Below, piece after piece: positions 41,232 to 50,305 of a stretch of DNA of 64,000 nt; position 1 is the first letter of the stretch; each line of letters opens with the position of its first letter. The translations under genes and the position numbers were made by a program. The DNA is taken from NCBI RefSeq assembly GCF_000299035.1, contig NZ_AKCS01000013.1:1-64000 (forward strand), in the 5' to 3' direction. Source of the DNA: Bacillus bingmayongensis. GTDB lineage: Bacteria > Bacillota > Bacilli > Bacillales > Bacillaceae_G. A model generated the notes under the pieces. It did not search any database. It was not told the DNA's origin and was given only the letters and a program-made list of their open reading frames with translations.

Positions 41232-41935
41232 TCAAAGTTTTGATTGTAGAAGATGATCCAATGGTAGCGATGTTAAATAAGCATTATTTAGAGCAAGTAG
41301 GAGGGTTTGAACTTGTTCATATAGCTAATTCTGTGGGCGAAGCAGTAGAGATATTAAAGGAGTCTTCTATAGATTTCATATTGCTTGATATTTTTATGCC
41401 TGGTGATACAGGTTTTGAATTGTTACTGCATATTCGAAATCAAGAAAAAGAAATTGATATTATCATGATTTCAGCTGTGCATGATATGGGAAGTATAAAA
41501 AAGGCGCTTCAATATGGCGTTGTTGATTATTTAATTAAACCATTTACATTTGAACGGTTTAAGGAAGCACTAACGGCATATCGCGAGAAATTTATGTTTA
41601 TGAAAGAACAACAAAATATTAGCCAATCTGAATTAGATACGTTGATTTTACAAAAAGAAAAAGTAGAAATTCATGCAAATAAAGAACTGCCAAAAGGGCT
41701 AACAAAGCAAACATTACAGTTGATTTGGAAGCAAATAGAATCACTTCATGGACAAGCATTTACAACAGATGAAATGGCTCAATTAGTTGGGATTTCAAGG
41801 GTTTCTATTCGAAAGTATGTAATGTTTTTAACTGAAATTGGAGTTTTAGAAAATGAAATGGTGTATCAACATGTGGGGAGACCAGTAAGTAAATTACGAT
41901 GCATCGATGAGAACAAAATACATTTGTATGTATAA
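41228..41935 (+). CDS. malR: Response regulator MalR
   Basis: This 235-residue CitB/DcuR-type regulator is the same length as B. subtilis MalR/YufM. The receiver has D54 (LLDIFMPGDTGFE) and LIKPF at about 105. The C-terminal helix-turn-helix is AFTTDEMAQLVGISRVSIRK (about 178-197). It should activate maeN and the malic enzyme gene in response to extracellular malate. Its ATG overlaps the malK stop. Confidence 0.9.
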   Translation: MIKVLIVEDDPMVAMLNKHYLEQVGGFELVHIANSVGEAVEILKESSIDFILLDIFMPGDTGFELLLHIRNQEKEIDIIMISAVHDMGSIKKALQYGVVDYLIKPFTFERFKEALTAYREKFMFMKEQQNISQSELDTLILQKEKVEIHANKELPKGLTKQTLQLIWKQIESLHGQAFTTDEMAQLVGISRVSIRKYVMFLTEIGVLENEMVYQHVGRPVSKLRCIDENKIHLYV

Positions 41936-41968
41936 GCGGCTTATGTAAGCCGCTTATACTTTTTTTAA
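41930..41968 (+). terminator. Terminator of malKR
   Basis: The stem GTATAAGCGGCTTA / TAAGCCGCTTATAC is followed by T7, directly after the malR stop. Confidence 0.93.
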
Positions 41969-42010
41969 TTACAAAACTAGTTACAAAACTTACAAAAACT
42001 ATTTTTACTA

Positions 42011-42026
42011 TTGAAAGCGTTTTAAT
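42011..42026 (+). promoter_or_regulatory. cre-like site upstream of maeN
   Basis: TTGAAAGCGTTTTAAT matches the CcpA consensus WTGNAANCGNWNNCWW except for A in place of C at position 14. It lies 32 bases before the maeN ATG. Confidence 0.6.
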
Positions 42027-42057
42027 ATTATAAACAAGAATATAAGGGGGTGCCTAT

Positions 42058-43404
42058 ATGGGGATTCAAAAAAACGTGGAAGCGATATCATTCGTGGAAG
42101 CAGCAGAAACAGAACAAAAATCTTTTGTTTCAAAAATCATGAATATTAAAATTGGTGTTATACCTTTACCGTTATATATCGTATTAGCAGCTATTATTTA
42201 TGGAGCATCTGTATATAACAAATTACCTGCTGATATGATTGGTGGATTTGCAGTCATTATGATCATGGGAATTTTCTTAGGTGATATTGGGATGCGAATC
42301 CCGATTTTAAAAAATATTGGTGGACCAGCAATTCTCTCACTATTTATTCCATCATTACTTGTGTTTTTTAATTGGATGAATCCAGCTTCAATGGAAGCTG
42401 CTACTATGTTAATGAAAAAATCGAATTTTTTATACCTGTATATTTCTTGTTTAGTAGTAGGAAGTATTTTAGGAATGAATCGTAAAGTGTTAGTACAAGG
42501 ATTTATTCGAATGTTTATTCCTTTAGTTATAGGTACACTTGCTTCAGTGGTAGTTGGATTGTTAGTTGGATCATTATTTGGATTTGAAATGAAACAGACA
42601 TTCTTCTTTATTATTGTACCAATCGTGAGTGGTGGTATAGGAGAAGGGATTTTACCTCTTTCCTTAGCCTACAGTGATATTTTAAATGGATCTTCTGCGA
42701 CATTTGTATCACAGCTCATTCCTGCAGCTATTATTGGAAATATGTTTGCGATTGTAAGTGCAGGATATATGAAACGTCTAGGTGAGAAAAGACCAGAGCT
42801 TAGCGGTAATGGCGTATTAGTAAAAACTGATAATCAAGCAGAATTATTAAAAGAACAAAATACAGAAAAACCAATTGATTTCTCATTAATGGGAGCAGGT
42901 TTATTAATTGCATGTACATTCTTTATCTTTGGAGGATTTGCTTCTAAATTTATTGGTATTCCAGGGGCAATCATTATGATTTTTTCTGCAGCAATTGTGA
43001 AGTACTTTAAATTAATGCCAGCAAAAATGGAACAAGGAGCATATCATTTATACAAATTTATTTCAAAAAACTTAACGTGGCCATTAATGGTTGGATTAGG
43101 CCTGTTATACATTCCGTTAAAAGATGTGGCAGCTGTTCTTTCAGTTGGATACGTTGTTGTGTGTGCGTCAGTGGTACTCACAATGATAGCATCGGGTTAC
43201 CTTGTAGGAAAAGTAATGAAAATGTATCCGGTTGAGTCGGCGATTGTAACAGGATGTCATAGCGGATTAGGTGGAACTGGTGATGTTGCGATTTTATCAG
43301 CTTCAAATCGAATGGAATTAATGCCATTCGCACAAATTTCAACACGTTTGGGCGGCGCTGCTATGGTTGTAACAGCAACAATTTTATTAAAAATGTTTTC
43401 ATAA
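42058..43404 (+). CDS. maeN: Na+/malate symporter MaeN (2-hydroxycarboxylate transporter family)
   Basis: This 448-residue membrane protein with about 11 transmembrane segments has the same length as B. subtilis MaeN. It is in the 2HCT family (CitS, CimH, MaeN). The family GGxG reentrant-loop motifs are visible, first in PIVSGGIGEGILPLS (about 196-210) and again in CHSGLGGTGDVAILS (about 400-414). It imports malate with sodium. It follows malKR and is followed by malic enzyme 68 bases later. Confidence 0.93.
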   Translation: MGIQKNVEAISFVEAAETEQKSFVSKIMNIKIGVIPLPLYIVLAAIIYGASVYNKLPADMIGGFAVIMIMGIFLGDIGMRIPILKNIGGPAILSLFIPSLLVFFNWMNPASMEAATMLMKKSNFLYLYISCLVVGSILGMNRKVLVQGFIRMFIPLVIGTLASVVVGLLVGSLFGFEMKQTFFFIIVPIVSGGIGEGILPLSLAYSDILNGSSATFVSQLIPAAIIGNMFAIVSAGYMKRLGEKRPELSGNGVLVKTDNQAELLKEQNTEKPIDFSLMGAGLLIACTFFIFGGFASKFIGIPGAIIMIFSAAIVKYFKLMPAKMEQGAYHLYKFISKNLTWPLMVGLGLLYIPLKDVAAVLSVGYVVVCASVVLTMIASGYLVGKVMKMYPVESAIVTGCHSGLGGTGDVAILSASNRMELMPFAQISTRLGGAAMVVTATILLKMFS

Positions 43405-43412
43405 TTTATCAT

Positions 43413-43449
43413 TATACAAGCTAGCTATGTAAAGACGTAGCTAGCTTGT
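43413..43449 (+). other. Hairpin between maeN and the malic enzyme gene
   Basis: ACAAGCTAGCTATG / CGTAGCTAGCTTGT with a 6-base loop has no T run after it. It could be a weak terminator or an mRNA processing/stability element. It would set unequal expression of the two genes. Confidence 0.6.
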
Positions 43450-43472
43450 CAAATTAGGAGGAGTTTATTTAT

Positions 43473-44684
43473 ATGTTAGAAAGTCAAATTAAGGAGCGTT
43501 CATTACTGCTTCATAAAGAATTGGTTGGAAAAATTGAAATTACTAGTAAGGTGGAAGTTAATTCAGCAGATGATTTAAGTTTAACATATACACCGGGAGT
43601 AGCTGAGTCTTGTAAAGCGATTGCAGCGGATGAAGAAACAGCATATGACTACACAGCACGTGGTAATATGGTTGCCGTTGTTTCGGATGGAACAGCAGTA
43701 CTTGGATTAGGTGATATTGGACCGAAAGCGGCTATGCCTGTTATGGAAGGAAAATCTATTTTATTTAAAAAATTTGCGAATGTGGATGCATTCCCATTGT
43801 GTCTAGGAACGAAAGATGTAGATGAAATCGTTACCCTTGTGAAAAATTTAGAGCCTACATTTGCTGGGATTAATTTAGAAGATATTGCGGCACCACGTTG
43901 TTTTGAAATTGAAAAGAGATTAAAGGAAGAAACGAATATTCCGGTATTTCATGATGACCAACATGGAACAGCGATTGTTGTTTTAGCGGCAGTTATTAAT
44001 GCTTTAAAAGTTGTAAACAAACAGATGGATAAAGTGAAAATTGTCATTAATGGTGCCGGATCTGCAGGGATAGCGATTGGGAAATTATTATTAAAAGCAG
44101 GGGCACAGCATATCACTTTAGTAAGTTTAGAAGGAATTGTTTGTGAGGGCGAATCATGGATGAATTCGGCACAATTAGAGATTTCAAAAGAAACAAATCG
44201 TGAACATGTACGTGGAACATTACAAGAAGCAATCCGTGAATCAGATATCTTTATTGGTGTATCTGCTCCTAATGTATTAACAAAAGAGCTTGTGCAGACA
44301 ATGAATAAAAAACCAATTGTGTTTGCAATGGCGAATCCAATTCCAGAAATATTCCCAGAAGATGCACTGCAGGCTGGAGCGGCGGTTGTTGGAACAGGAC
44401 GTTCTGATTTTCCAAACCAGGTAAATAATGTGTTAGCATTTCCTGGGATATTCCGTGGTGCATTAGATGTACGTGCAACAGATGTTACCGAAGAAATGAA
44501 ACTAGCTGCAGCATATGGAATCGCGAACATCATTACGGATGAAGAACGAACTGAAAATTATGTCATTCCCAATCCATTGGACAAAAGAGTTGTCCCAAGT
44601 GTGGCAGCTGCAGTAGCGAAGGCAGCAATTGAATCAGGCGTGGCACAAGTCAAAAAGGTGCCAAGTTATTCTATAGAGCAATAA
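43473..44684 (+). CDS. Malic enzyme (NAD(P)-dependent), YtsJ/MalS-type short form
   Basis: This 403-residue cytosolic enzyme oxidatively decarboxylates malate to pyruvate. The N-terminal malic domain has LTYTPGVAESCKAIA (Tyr about 36) and GLGDIGPKAAMPVMEGKSIL. The metal site is in GINLEDIAAPRCFEIE and FHDDQHGTAIVVLAAVINAL, and the NAD(P) domain in VINGAGSAGIAIGKLL. Its length is that of the short bacterial class (B. subtilis YtsJ 410) and not of the 580-residue MaeA. With MaeN it completes malate uptake and entry into central metabolism. AGGAGGAG precedes the ATG. Confidence 0.93.
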   Translation: MLESQIKERSLLLHKELVGKIEITSKVEVNSADDLSLTYTPGVAESCKAIAADEETAYDYTARGNMVAVVSDGTAVLGLGDIGPKAAMPVMEGKSILFKKFANVDAFPLCLGTKDVDEIVTLVKNLEPTFAGINLEDIAAPRCFEIEKRLKEETNIPVFHDDQHGTAIVVLAAVINALKVVNKQMDKVKIVINGAGSAGIAIGKLLLKAGAQHITLVSLEGIVCEGESWMNSAQLEISKETNREHVRGTLQEAIRESDIFIGVSAPNVLTKELVQTMNKKPIVFAMANPIPEIFPEDALQAGAAVVGTGRSDFPNQVNNVLAFPGIFRGALDVRATDVTEEMKLAAAYGIANIITDEERTENYVIPNPLDKRVVPSVAAAVAKAAIESGVAQVKKVPSYSIEQ

Positions 44685-44687
44685 AAA

Positions 44688-44719
44688 AACAGTGTCATCT
44701 TTTTGAGAAGACACTGCAT
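44688..44719 (+). terminator. Possible terminator of the malic enzyme gene
   Basis: The stem CAGTGTC / GACACTG with loop ATCTTTTTGAGAA has a weak T tract. The cassette hairpin just downstream (44725-44773) could also stop transcription. Confidence 0.6.
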
Positions 44720-44724
44720 TTAAA

Positions 44725-44999
44725 AGGGAGATAAGGGATCAAAACAATGAGGAAACCTTATCTCTTTTTATGTGATTATACAATTCATAATGAATGTTCC
44801 TCGTTTCATTATTTGTTTAACTCCATTGCCACTTGCTTTCCATTTACAAAAACCTCTACTACTGCTGCAACTACTTCCATCACTTTTTTCATCTCTCATC
44901 TCTCCTTGTTTGTTGTTTCATTTCTTACTTTTAGTATAAGGGAGAGATGTAGATACAACTATCGAAGTAGGTGACATGAGAATTACATTGCTGTAAGGA
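44725..44999 (-). repeat. 27-residue-peptide cassette, copy 2
   Basis: About 275 bp, the closest relative of copy 1. The inverted repeat CTTACAGCAATGTAAT is at 44982-44997, 90 bases before the peptide start as in copy 1. The same CGATAGTTGTAT block, TATACT and leader follow. The terminator hairpin (GAGATAAGG/CCTTATCTC) lies at 44728-44771. Confidence 0.8.
44809..44892 (-). CDS. 27-residue hydrophobic peptide, copy 2
   Basis: It begins MKKVMEVVAAVVEVFVNG and ends KQVAMELNK. It differs from copy 1 by two residues (A for I, E for D) and several silent changes. The ribosome binding site AAGGAGAGATGAGAG precedes the ATG at 44892. Frame, length and ribosome binding site are conserved with the other copies. 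Function is unknown. Confidence 0.65.
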   Translation of the reverse strand: MKKVMEVVAAVVEVFVNGKQVAMELNK

Positions 45000-45004
45000 A
45001 GAAA

Positions 45005-45544
45005 TTAAGCTTTGTCACTTTTTTCTACAAGAATAACAATTTGCTCATAATATTTCTCACCAATATATACATTTAATACCCATAATCCAGGGGAAGGCAG
45101 CGACATAAGAAGAGGTAATTCTTTTGTACTTGAATGAATGGAAGTTGGAGCAGTCCAAGTTTGTTCGGAAGTTTCATCTTGAAAGAGTACGGGAGTGGGT
45201 GTTGTAGATCCTTGTTTTAGAGCAATAATAGATAGTTTTCCAGATGGCATTTGTGGATCTAGGAAGAACCACATCTGTTTATTTTTCTCATTGGCAATGA
45301 AAGCACTATCTGCAATTGCAATCTTTCCTTCAATGCCTTTTAACGGTATCTTCCCATCTACAAAGGAAGGACTTTCTTGCCAGTTAACATCCTTTAAGAC
45401 GCTAAGGTGAAAAAAGGCGGGCGCGTTATTTTGAGGTTTAGAAGTTTCGGTTATTTCGTTTATCGGTGCTTTGGAATCTTGCTCTAGTGAGGTACAGCCA
45501 GTGATAATACAGGAGAAAAGTAGCACAGTTCCAATTTTTTTCAT
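45005..45544 (-). CDS. Lipoprotein, DUF4871-like
   Basis: This 179-residue lipoprotein has signal lipobox CIITGC with Cys17, then a Ser/Pro/Asn-rich linker (about 20-45). The extracellular domain contains GIEGKIAIADSAFIANEKNK, KQMWFFLD and the late PGLWVLNVYIGEKYYEQIVI, which reads like a beta-sandwich. It resembles DUF4871 lipoproteins of Bacillus as I remember them; function is unknown. A TAGGAGTGTGGCAAA ribosome binding site precedes the ATG. It is monocistronic and convergent with the cassette. Confidence 0.82.
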   Translation of the reverse strand: MKKIGTVLLFSCIITGCTSLEQDSKAPINEITETSKPQNNAPAFFHLSVLKDVNWQESPSFVDGKIPLKGIEGKIAIADSAFIANEKNKQMWFFLDPQMPSGKLSIIALKQGSTTPTPVLFQDETSEQTWTAPTSIHSSTKELPLLMSLPSPGLWVLNVYIGEKYYEQIVILVEKSDKA

Positions 45545-45663
45545 TTTGCCACACTCCTATTTTACATTGTTAGTGTAATTGTATTTGCTAGAAGAGGGGA
45601 CAATTCCTTTTAATTCATAAAAAGAGGCCATAAGTTTAGTATGACCTCTTTTGACATTTTGTA

Positions 45664-46590
45664 CTATATTTGTTCAGTTGTAAATGTAGGCTCTGCTTCT
45701 TTTTCTGGCATTGTTAAGAAAATAACAGAGATGACTATACATACACCGCCTAGTAGTTGGTATGCTCCGAAAGATTCTTTTAGCCAAGTGATGGAAACAA
45801 TAGCTGCTACAAGCGGCTCAATACTAGATAAAATACTGGTTTCTGTTGCTGATAAATATTTTAGACTACCAATGTAAAGGAGAAAAGAAAGTGTTCCGCT
45901 TATAATAATTAAAATCAGCATAGAAAATGTTTGCAACGTAAAGGTCTGTGAAAGTTGTTTCCATTCAAAAGAGCGATTGGAAATAAATAGTGCAATACCT
46001 CCGATTAACATACCCCAGCCAATAATAAGAGTCGTTCCCCATTGTTTAATAAGGAAAGTTGGATGAAGCGTGTAAAAGGCAAAGCCAATCGCTGTTAATA
46101 GTCCAAATAAGATCGCTTCTTTCGATAAAACAATATTTTGGGCGGATCCATTTGTAATGATAAAGTATGTTCCTGTCAGGGCAGCAACAATTGCTAACAC
46201 CTGCATAGTGGAAGGAAGTTTTTTATATTGTATCGCAACATAAATAGTAATGAGAATTGGCCCTAAAAATTGAAATAACGTAGCGGTAACAGCGTTGCTA
46301 ATATGCACCGTTTCGATAAAAGCATACTGTGCGCCAAGCATCCCGAGAATAGAAAAAATAATCAATTGTATAAAATGGTGTGGCTGTTGCCAAATACGAA
46401 ATATATTTTGTTTTTTTGTAAGTAAGAAACATAAAATAAAGACCCCAGCAAGCAATAGACGAATTACTAAAAAGTCGATAGATGATACTTTAGTATGTTG
46501 AAAAAGCCACTGAATCATCGGACCTGATAATCCCCATAAAGTAGCTCCTGTAATAATCATAATGAGGCCGAGTCGTCTGTTATTGTTCAT
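45664..46590 (-). CDS. EamA/DMT-superfamily transporter
   Basis: This 308-residue membrane protein has ten transmembrane helices in two EamA halves: GLIMIITGATLWGLSGPMIQ begins the first, and GLLTAIGFAFYTLHPTFLIK opens the second. GTLSFLLYIGSLKYLSATE and EPLVAAIVSITWLKESFGAY are typical of the second half. It is probably an exporter of amino acids or metabolites. It is divergent from a MocR-type regulator 116 bases away, which probably controls it. I chose the start by GGAGC 7 bases before the ATG at 46590 (46593 also possible). The longer ORF to 46677 crosses the promoter. Confidence 0.9.
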   Translation of the reverse strand: MNNNRRLGLIMIITGATLWGLSGPMIQWLFQHTKVSSIDFLVIRLLLAGVFILCFLLTKKQNIFRIWQQPHHFIQLIIFSILGMLGAQYAFIETVHISNAVTATLFQFLGPILITIYVAIQYKKLPSTMQVLAIVAALTGTYFIITNGSAQNIVLSKEAILFGLLTAIGFAFYTLHPTFLIKQWGTTLIIGWGMLIGGIALFISNRSFEWKQLSQTFTLQTFSMLILIIISGTLSFLLYIGSLKYLSATETSILSSIEPLVAAIVSITWLKESFGAYQLLGGVCIVISVIFLTMPEKEAEPTFTTEQI

Positions 46591-46706
46591 CATAATGCTC
46601 CTTTCTAGGATTGATTTTTTAAAATTTACATGATAAAAGGAATTATATATAACTCCTGGTACTGTTAAAAGTACCAATAATATATTTTATAAGGGGGTCA
46701 GATTTT

Positions 46707-48104
46707 ATGTTAGAATTAACACCAAATTTGAATATGGAGAAAAAAATTCCACTGTATGTACAGTTATACGAGTATATACAAGCAGAAATAAGAAGTGGAA
46801 AAATTCCTCCTTTGACGAAGCTCCCAGCAAAAAGAAAGTTAGCGACGCATTTAGAAGTGAGTAAAAATACAGTGGAATCGGCATATGAGCAGCTTCTTGC
46901 AGAAGGGTATATTGAATCGATTTCACGTAAGGGGTATTTTGTATGTGAAATTGAACAAATGATACATACAGTGAAAAAAAGAGAAGTCGTTAAGGAGGTA
47001 CTGCACAAGGAGCAGAAATATAAATATGATTTTACACAAACCGGTGTAGATGCAAATGCATTTCCATTCTCTGTATATCGAAAGGTTTCAAACGAGGTAT
47101 GGCAACTAGAAAATAAGGACCTACTATTTCTTGGTCATCCCCAAGGTGAATCGAGTTTACGTGAAGAGATTGCAAAATATTTATATGAATCAAGAGGTGT
47201 GAGATGTTCCGCAAGTCAGATTGTAATAGGAGCCGGAACACAATTTTTAATAAGAATGTTGTTTCAGTTGCTAAAGGGAAGTCATTTTGCAGTTGAAAAT
47301 CCAGGATATCACCGGAAATTGGTTGCCTTTGAGAAAGGGGAAGAAAATGTTCAGATGCTCTTGCTTGATGAGGATGGGATTTGTCTTTCAGATTTAGAAG
47401 GTAGCAATGCGAATGTTGTGTTCGTTACCCCATCCCATCAATTTCCGTGTGGAATGATTATGCCAATTAAAAGAAGACTGCAACTATTACAATGGGCACA
47501 AGGGAAGCGTGGACGTTATATTATTGAAGATGATTATGATAGTGAGTTTCGTTACTCTGGAAAACCGATTCCAGCATTGCAAGGGCTTGATACAGAGGGA
47601 AATGTAATTTATATGGGAACACTTTCAAAAGCCTTGCTTCCATCATTACGGATGAGCTACATGGTGCTACCAAAACAGCTAATTGAGTTGTATCAAACAC
47701 AATATTTATTTTACACACAAAGTGTTTCAAGGATTGATCAAGAAATCATTAGAAGGTTTTTAAATGAAGGACATTGGGAAAAACATATTTATAAGATGCG
47801 AGTTGTTTATCGAAAAAAGAGAGATGCTCTTGTCTCAGCGATAGAAAGGTACTTTTCTGATAAGGTGGAAGTGATAGGAGAAGATTCCGGCTTACATATT
47901 TTATTAAAGGTTCATAATGGAATGTTAGAAGAAGAATTAATAAAGAGGGCAGCTGAAAATAGTATAAAAGTATACCCAGTTTCAATGTACTATAAAGAAG
48001 GTACTGCTTCAAAAAACACAGTGTTACTCGGGTTTGCTATTTTATCAGAGGCTGAGATTGAAGAGGCAATTCAATTATTATATAATGCGTGGTTTGCAAT
48101 GTAA
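46707..48104 (+). CDS. MocR/GabR-type transcription regulator with aminotransferase domain
   Basis: This 465-residue protein has an N-terminal GntR winged helix (about 10-75: QAEIRSGKIPPLTKLPAKRK, VSKNTVESAYEQL). A class I aminotransferase-like domain follows. The PLP lysine is in YMGTLSKALLPSLRMSY, and YIIEDDYDSEFRYSGKPIPA is the MocR hallmark. These regulators sense amines or pyridoxal phosphate and usually act on a divergent gene, here the EamA transporter. AAGGGGGTCAG precedes the ATG. Confidence 0.93.
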   Translation: MLELTPNLNMEKKIPLYVQLYEYIQAEIRSGKIPPLTKLPAKRKLATHLEVSKNTVESAYEQLLAEGYIESISRKGYFVCEIEQMIHTVKKREVVKEVLHKEQKYKYDFTQTGVDANAFPFSVYRKVSNEVWQLENKDLLFLGHPQGESSLREEIAKYLYESRGVRCSASQIVIGAGTQFLIRMLFQLLKGSHFAVENPGYHRKLVAFEKGEENVQMLLLDEDGICLSDLEGSNANVVFVTPSHQFPCGMIMPIKRRLQLLQWAQGKRGRYIIEDDYDSEFRYSGKPIPALQGLDTEGNVIYMGTLSKALLPSLRMSYMVLPKQLIELYQTQYLFYTQSVSRIDQEIIRRFLNEGHWEKHIYKMRVVYRKKRDALVSAIERYFSDKVEVIGEDSGLHILLKVHNGMLEEELIKRAAENSIKVYPVSMYYKEGTASKNTVLLGFAILSEAEIEEAIQLLYNAWFAM

Positions 48105-48113
48105 AATGCTAAT

Positions 48114-48148
48114 AAAAAAATCCTCATATACTTGAGGATTTTTTTATT
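48114..48148. terminator. Bidirectional terminator
   Basis: The stem AAAAAAATCCTCA / TGAGGATTTTTTT with a short loop lies between the MocR gene and the convergent acetyltransferase gene. Confidence 0.92.
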
Positions 48149-48659
48149 ACTTTTCTTCATCTAAGAATAAAACCATATGCTCTTCATCCCAATATTGGCC
48201 GTTATATTTTAAAGAACGTTCTTGTACACCAAATGTTTTAAAGCCTAATGATTCGTAAAGCTTTTTCGCACCGTCATTTCCGACAACAACATCAAGCATA
48301 ATTTGTTCTACTTCTAATGTTTTGGCAAGTTCAATACATTCTTTAATAAGTGCTTTTCCAGCTCCAAGTCCGCGTGCTTTTGGAGATACATATACGGAAC
48401 CAATTTTCGCTTTATGCTCTTGCTTTACGTATGGTTTCGTTTCCAGGGTTGCAACCCCGATTAATTTTCCATCTTTAAATGCACCTAGTGTATAGTTTTC
48501 ATCTTGTGCTAACTTTTGTGCCTTATATTCAATCGGACATTCTTTATTAATAATATCTTCATAAGAAGAGCTGAAAGCCTCAGGGTTTTGTTTTAATCCT
48601 TCTACGCGAAGTTCTAAGTAAATTTCTGCCTCGTTTTTTGTTAATACATGGATATCCAA
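48147..48659 (-). CDS. GNAT-family N-acetyltransferase (copy 1)
   Basis: This 170-residue acetyl-CoA-dependent transferase has the GNAT core AKIGSVYVSPKARGLGAGKA (about 84-103; the P-loop-like Q/RxxGxG/A is ARGLGAG) and a late NDGAKKLYESLGFKTFGVQE. The substrate is unknown. It starts with TTG at 48659, preceded by GGAGGGTGATATAA. A close paralogue lies at 52303-52809, identical over long stretches (KIGSVYVSPKARGLGAG, YNGQYWDEEHMVLFL against HNGQYWDEEHMVLFL). The two flank the two-component system and peptide genes. Confidence 0.92.
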   Translation of the reverse strand: MDIHVLTKNEAEIYLELRVEGLKQNPEAFSSSYEDIINKECPIEYKAQKLAQDENYTLGAFKDGKLIGVATLETKPYVKQEHKAKIGSVYVSPKARGLGAGKALIKECIELAKTLEVEQIMLDVVVGNDGAKKLYESLGFKTFGVQERSLKYNGQYWDEEHMVLFLDEEK

Positions 48660-48853
48660 TTATATCACCCTCCAAATCTTTGACAAATGTAGTTATATTT
48701 TATATTGAAATAAGAATAATTTCAAAAGGTCAGCTCGTACTATTAGTATTTTAATGGGTTTACTAATAATTTGCGAATAAATATTAGCTATTAACATAAT
48801 ATCACCAGCAGTTTTGAAGTAAAGATACTACTGGTGATAGACGAACAATTATA

Positions 48854-50230
48854 TTATTCGATTGGTAATTTAATAATAAATTCGGTTCCCATTCCTAATT
48901 CACTTTTTACTTGAATGGAGCCGCTATGTAACTCAACGATTTCTTTTGCAACAGCTAGGCCAATTCCTTTACCGCCTGTCGCTCGAGTTCTTGATTTATC
49001 AACTCGATAAAAACGATCAAAAATATGCGGGATGTCTTCTTGCGGAATCCCTTCTCCTTCATCTTGCACACTTATAGAAAAAGTATTCTCATTTTGCGAT
49101 GCGTGTACAGTAATAACTGATTGTTCATAAGAATGCTGATAGGCGTTATGTAATAAATTTAGCATCACTTGTTCCATTCGACGTTCATCCATACAGACAA
49201 CGGGGGTAACTGCACAGTAGAATTTAATTTTTATTTGTTTTTTAGCAAACGTAGTTTTTGCTTTTTCAATCATTCGTTCCAGAAAAGGAAAGAGTCGAAC
49301 TTTCTGTTTTTTTATAATGAATTGGTGTTGTTCTAGCTGAACAAGATCGAATAAATCTTGAACGAGTTCTGTTACACTATCGGTTTCATCTTCGATAATT
49401 TGTAGATATTCTTCACGTTCCTCTTTAGATAAAGAATCTCTTTTAGCAACTTTCGCATAACCTTTCATATATGTGAGTGGTGTGAGAAGTTCGTGAGCAA
49501 CACTTGCAAGAAATTCATTTCGTTCTTTTTTCATGTAGGTTAATTCGCTTGATAATTCTTCAATGGTTTTGGCTAAACTACCAAGTTCATCATTACGTGT
49601 AATCCCTAATTTAATTGGCTTATTTAGCTTTAACATTTTTTCTGTTGCTCGTTTCATTTTAATAAGCGGATCAGTAATAACACGAGAAAAGATAAATACA
49701 GAAATTGTTGTTAAAAGAAGGGTCAATATACCGATAATAATAAATTGATGTGTTAAACGAAGAATCATTTTTTCTAAGAATGCTGTATCTAAAAACATAT
49801 GAACATAACCAGCCACTTGCCCTTGAATGATAATTGGACTTGCTGTTGAAATGACTTTTGATGTTTTCCAATTTTTTTCAATCATCGTTCCGTTTCTTGA
49901 AATAGATTTTATTTTGCAATTAAGTTGTTTCTTCATATCTTCCGTTACAGGATCTGAAGCAGACAAGATTTGTCCGTTGCTGTCTGTTATAACTAACTTT
50001 GTATCTGAATTAGAGTGAGATTCTGCTGCAGTAGCGCGTTCAAAGGCGCGTGGACCATAGTGATTTTCAATACGGTCACGATAGCGATTTCCTTTATTTA
50101 AAAGGGCGGTTGTTTCTTCGTCGATGCGCATTTTGGCAAGACTTGTATGAAAAGATACAAAGGCTATTGTTTCGATACATAAAGCTAATATTAAGAAGTA
50201 TGTACCAACCTTCAGGGAAAGTTTGCTCAT
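48854..50230 (-). CDS. Sensor histidine kinase with HAMP domain
   Basis: This 458-residue membrane kinase has transmembrane segments at about 8-28 and 160-185 and an extracellular domain between them that contains LVITDSNGQILSASDPV (PAS/Cache-like). A HAMP domain (about 185-240) is followed by the H box FLASVAHELLTPLTYMKGYA, ATPase LLHNAYQHSYEQSVI and DEGEGIPQEDIPHIF. Its regulator is encoded just upstream (50306-50977). A hairpin in the 75-base gap could reduce kinase expression relative to the regulator. The stimulus is unknown. Confidence 0.92.
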   Translation of the reverse strand: MSKLSLKVGTYFLILALCIETIAFVSFHTSLAKMRIDEETTALLNKGNRYRDRIENHYGPRAFERATAAESHSNSDTKLVITDSNGQILSASDPVTEDMKKQLNCKIKSISRNGTMIEKNWKTSKVISTASPIIIQGQVAGYVHMFLDTAFLEKMILRLTHQFIIIGILTLLLTTISVFIFSRVITDPLIKMKRATEKMLKLNKPIKLGITRNDELGSLAKTIEELSSELTYMKKERNEFLASVAHELLTPLTYMKGYAKVAKRDSLSKEEREEYLQIIEDETDSVTELVQDLFDLVQLEQHQFIIKKQKVRLFPFLERMIEKAKTTFAKKQIKIKFYCAVTPVVCMDERRMEQVMLNLLHNAYQHSYEQSVITVHASQNENTFSISVQDEGEGIPQEDIPHIFDRFYRVDKSRTRATGGKGIGLAVAKEIVELHSGSIQVKSELGMGTEFIIKLPIE

Positions 50231-50252
50231 GTTTTCACCATACCTTTATCAT

Positions 50253-50292
50253 GCATTTACGGTCAGTGGGATGAATCTGACCACTGACCGAG
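50253..50292 (-). other. Hairpin between response regulator and kinase genes
   Basis: CGGTCAGTGG / CCACTGACCG around GATGAATCTGA has no long T run. Its core (CAGTGGGATGAA...CCACTGA) looks like the last stem of bcr1, so it may be a worn repeat scrap. It could act as a partial terminator. Confidence 0.5.
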
Positions 50293-50305
50293 GTTATTAT
50301 TACTA

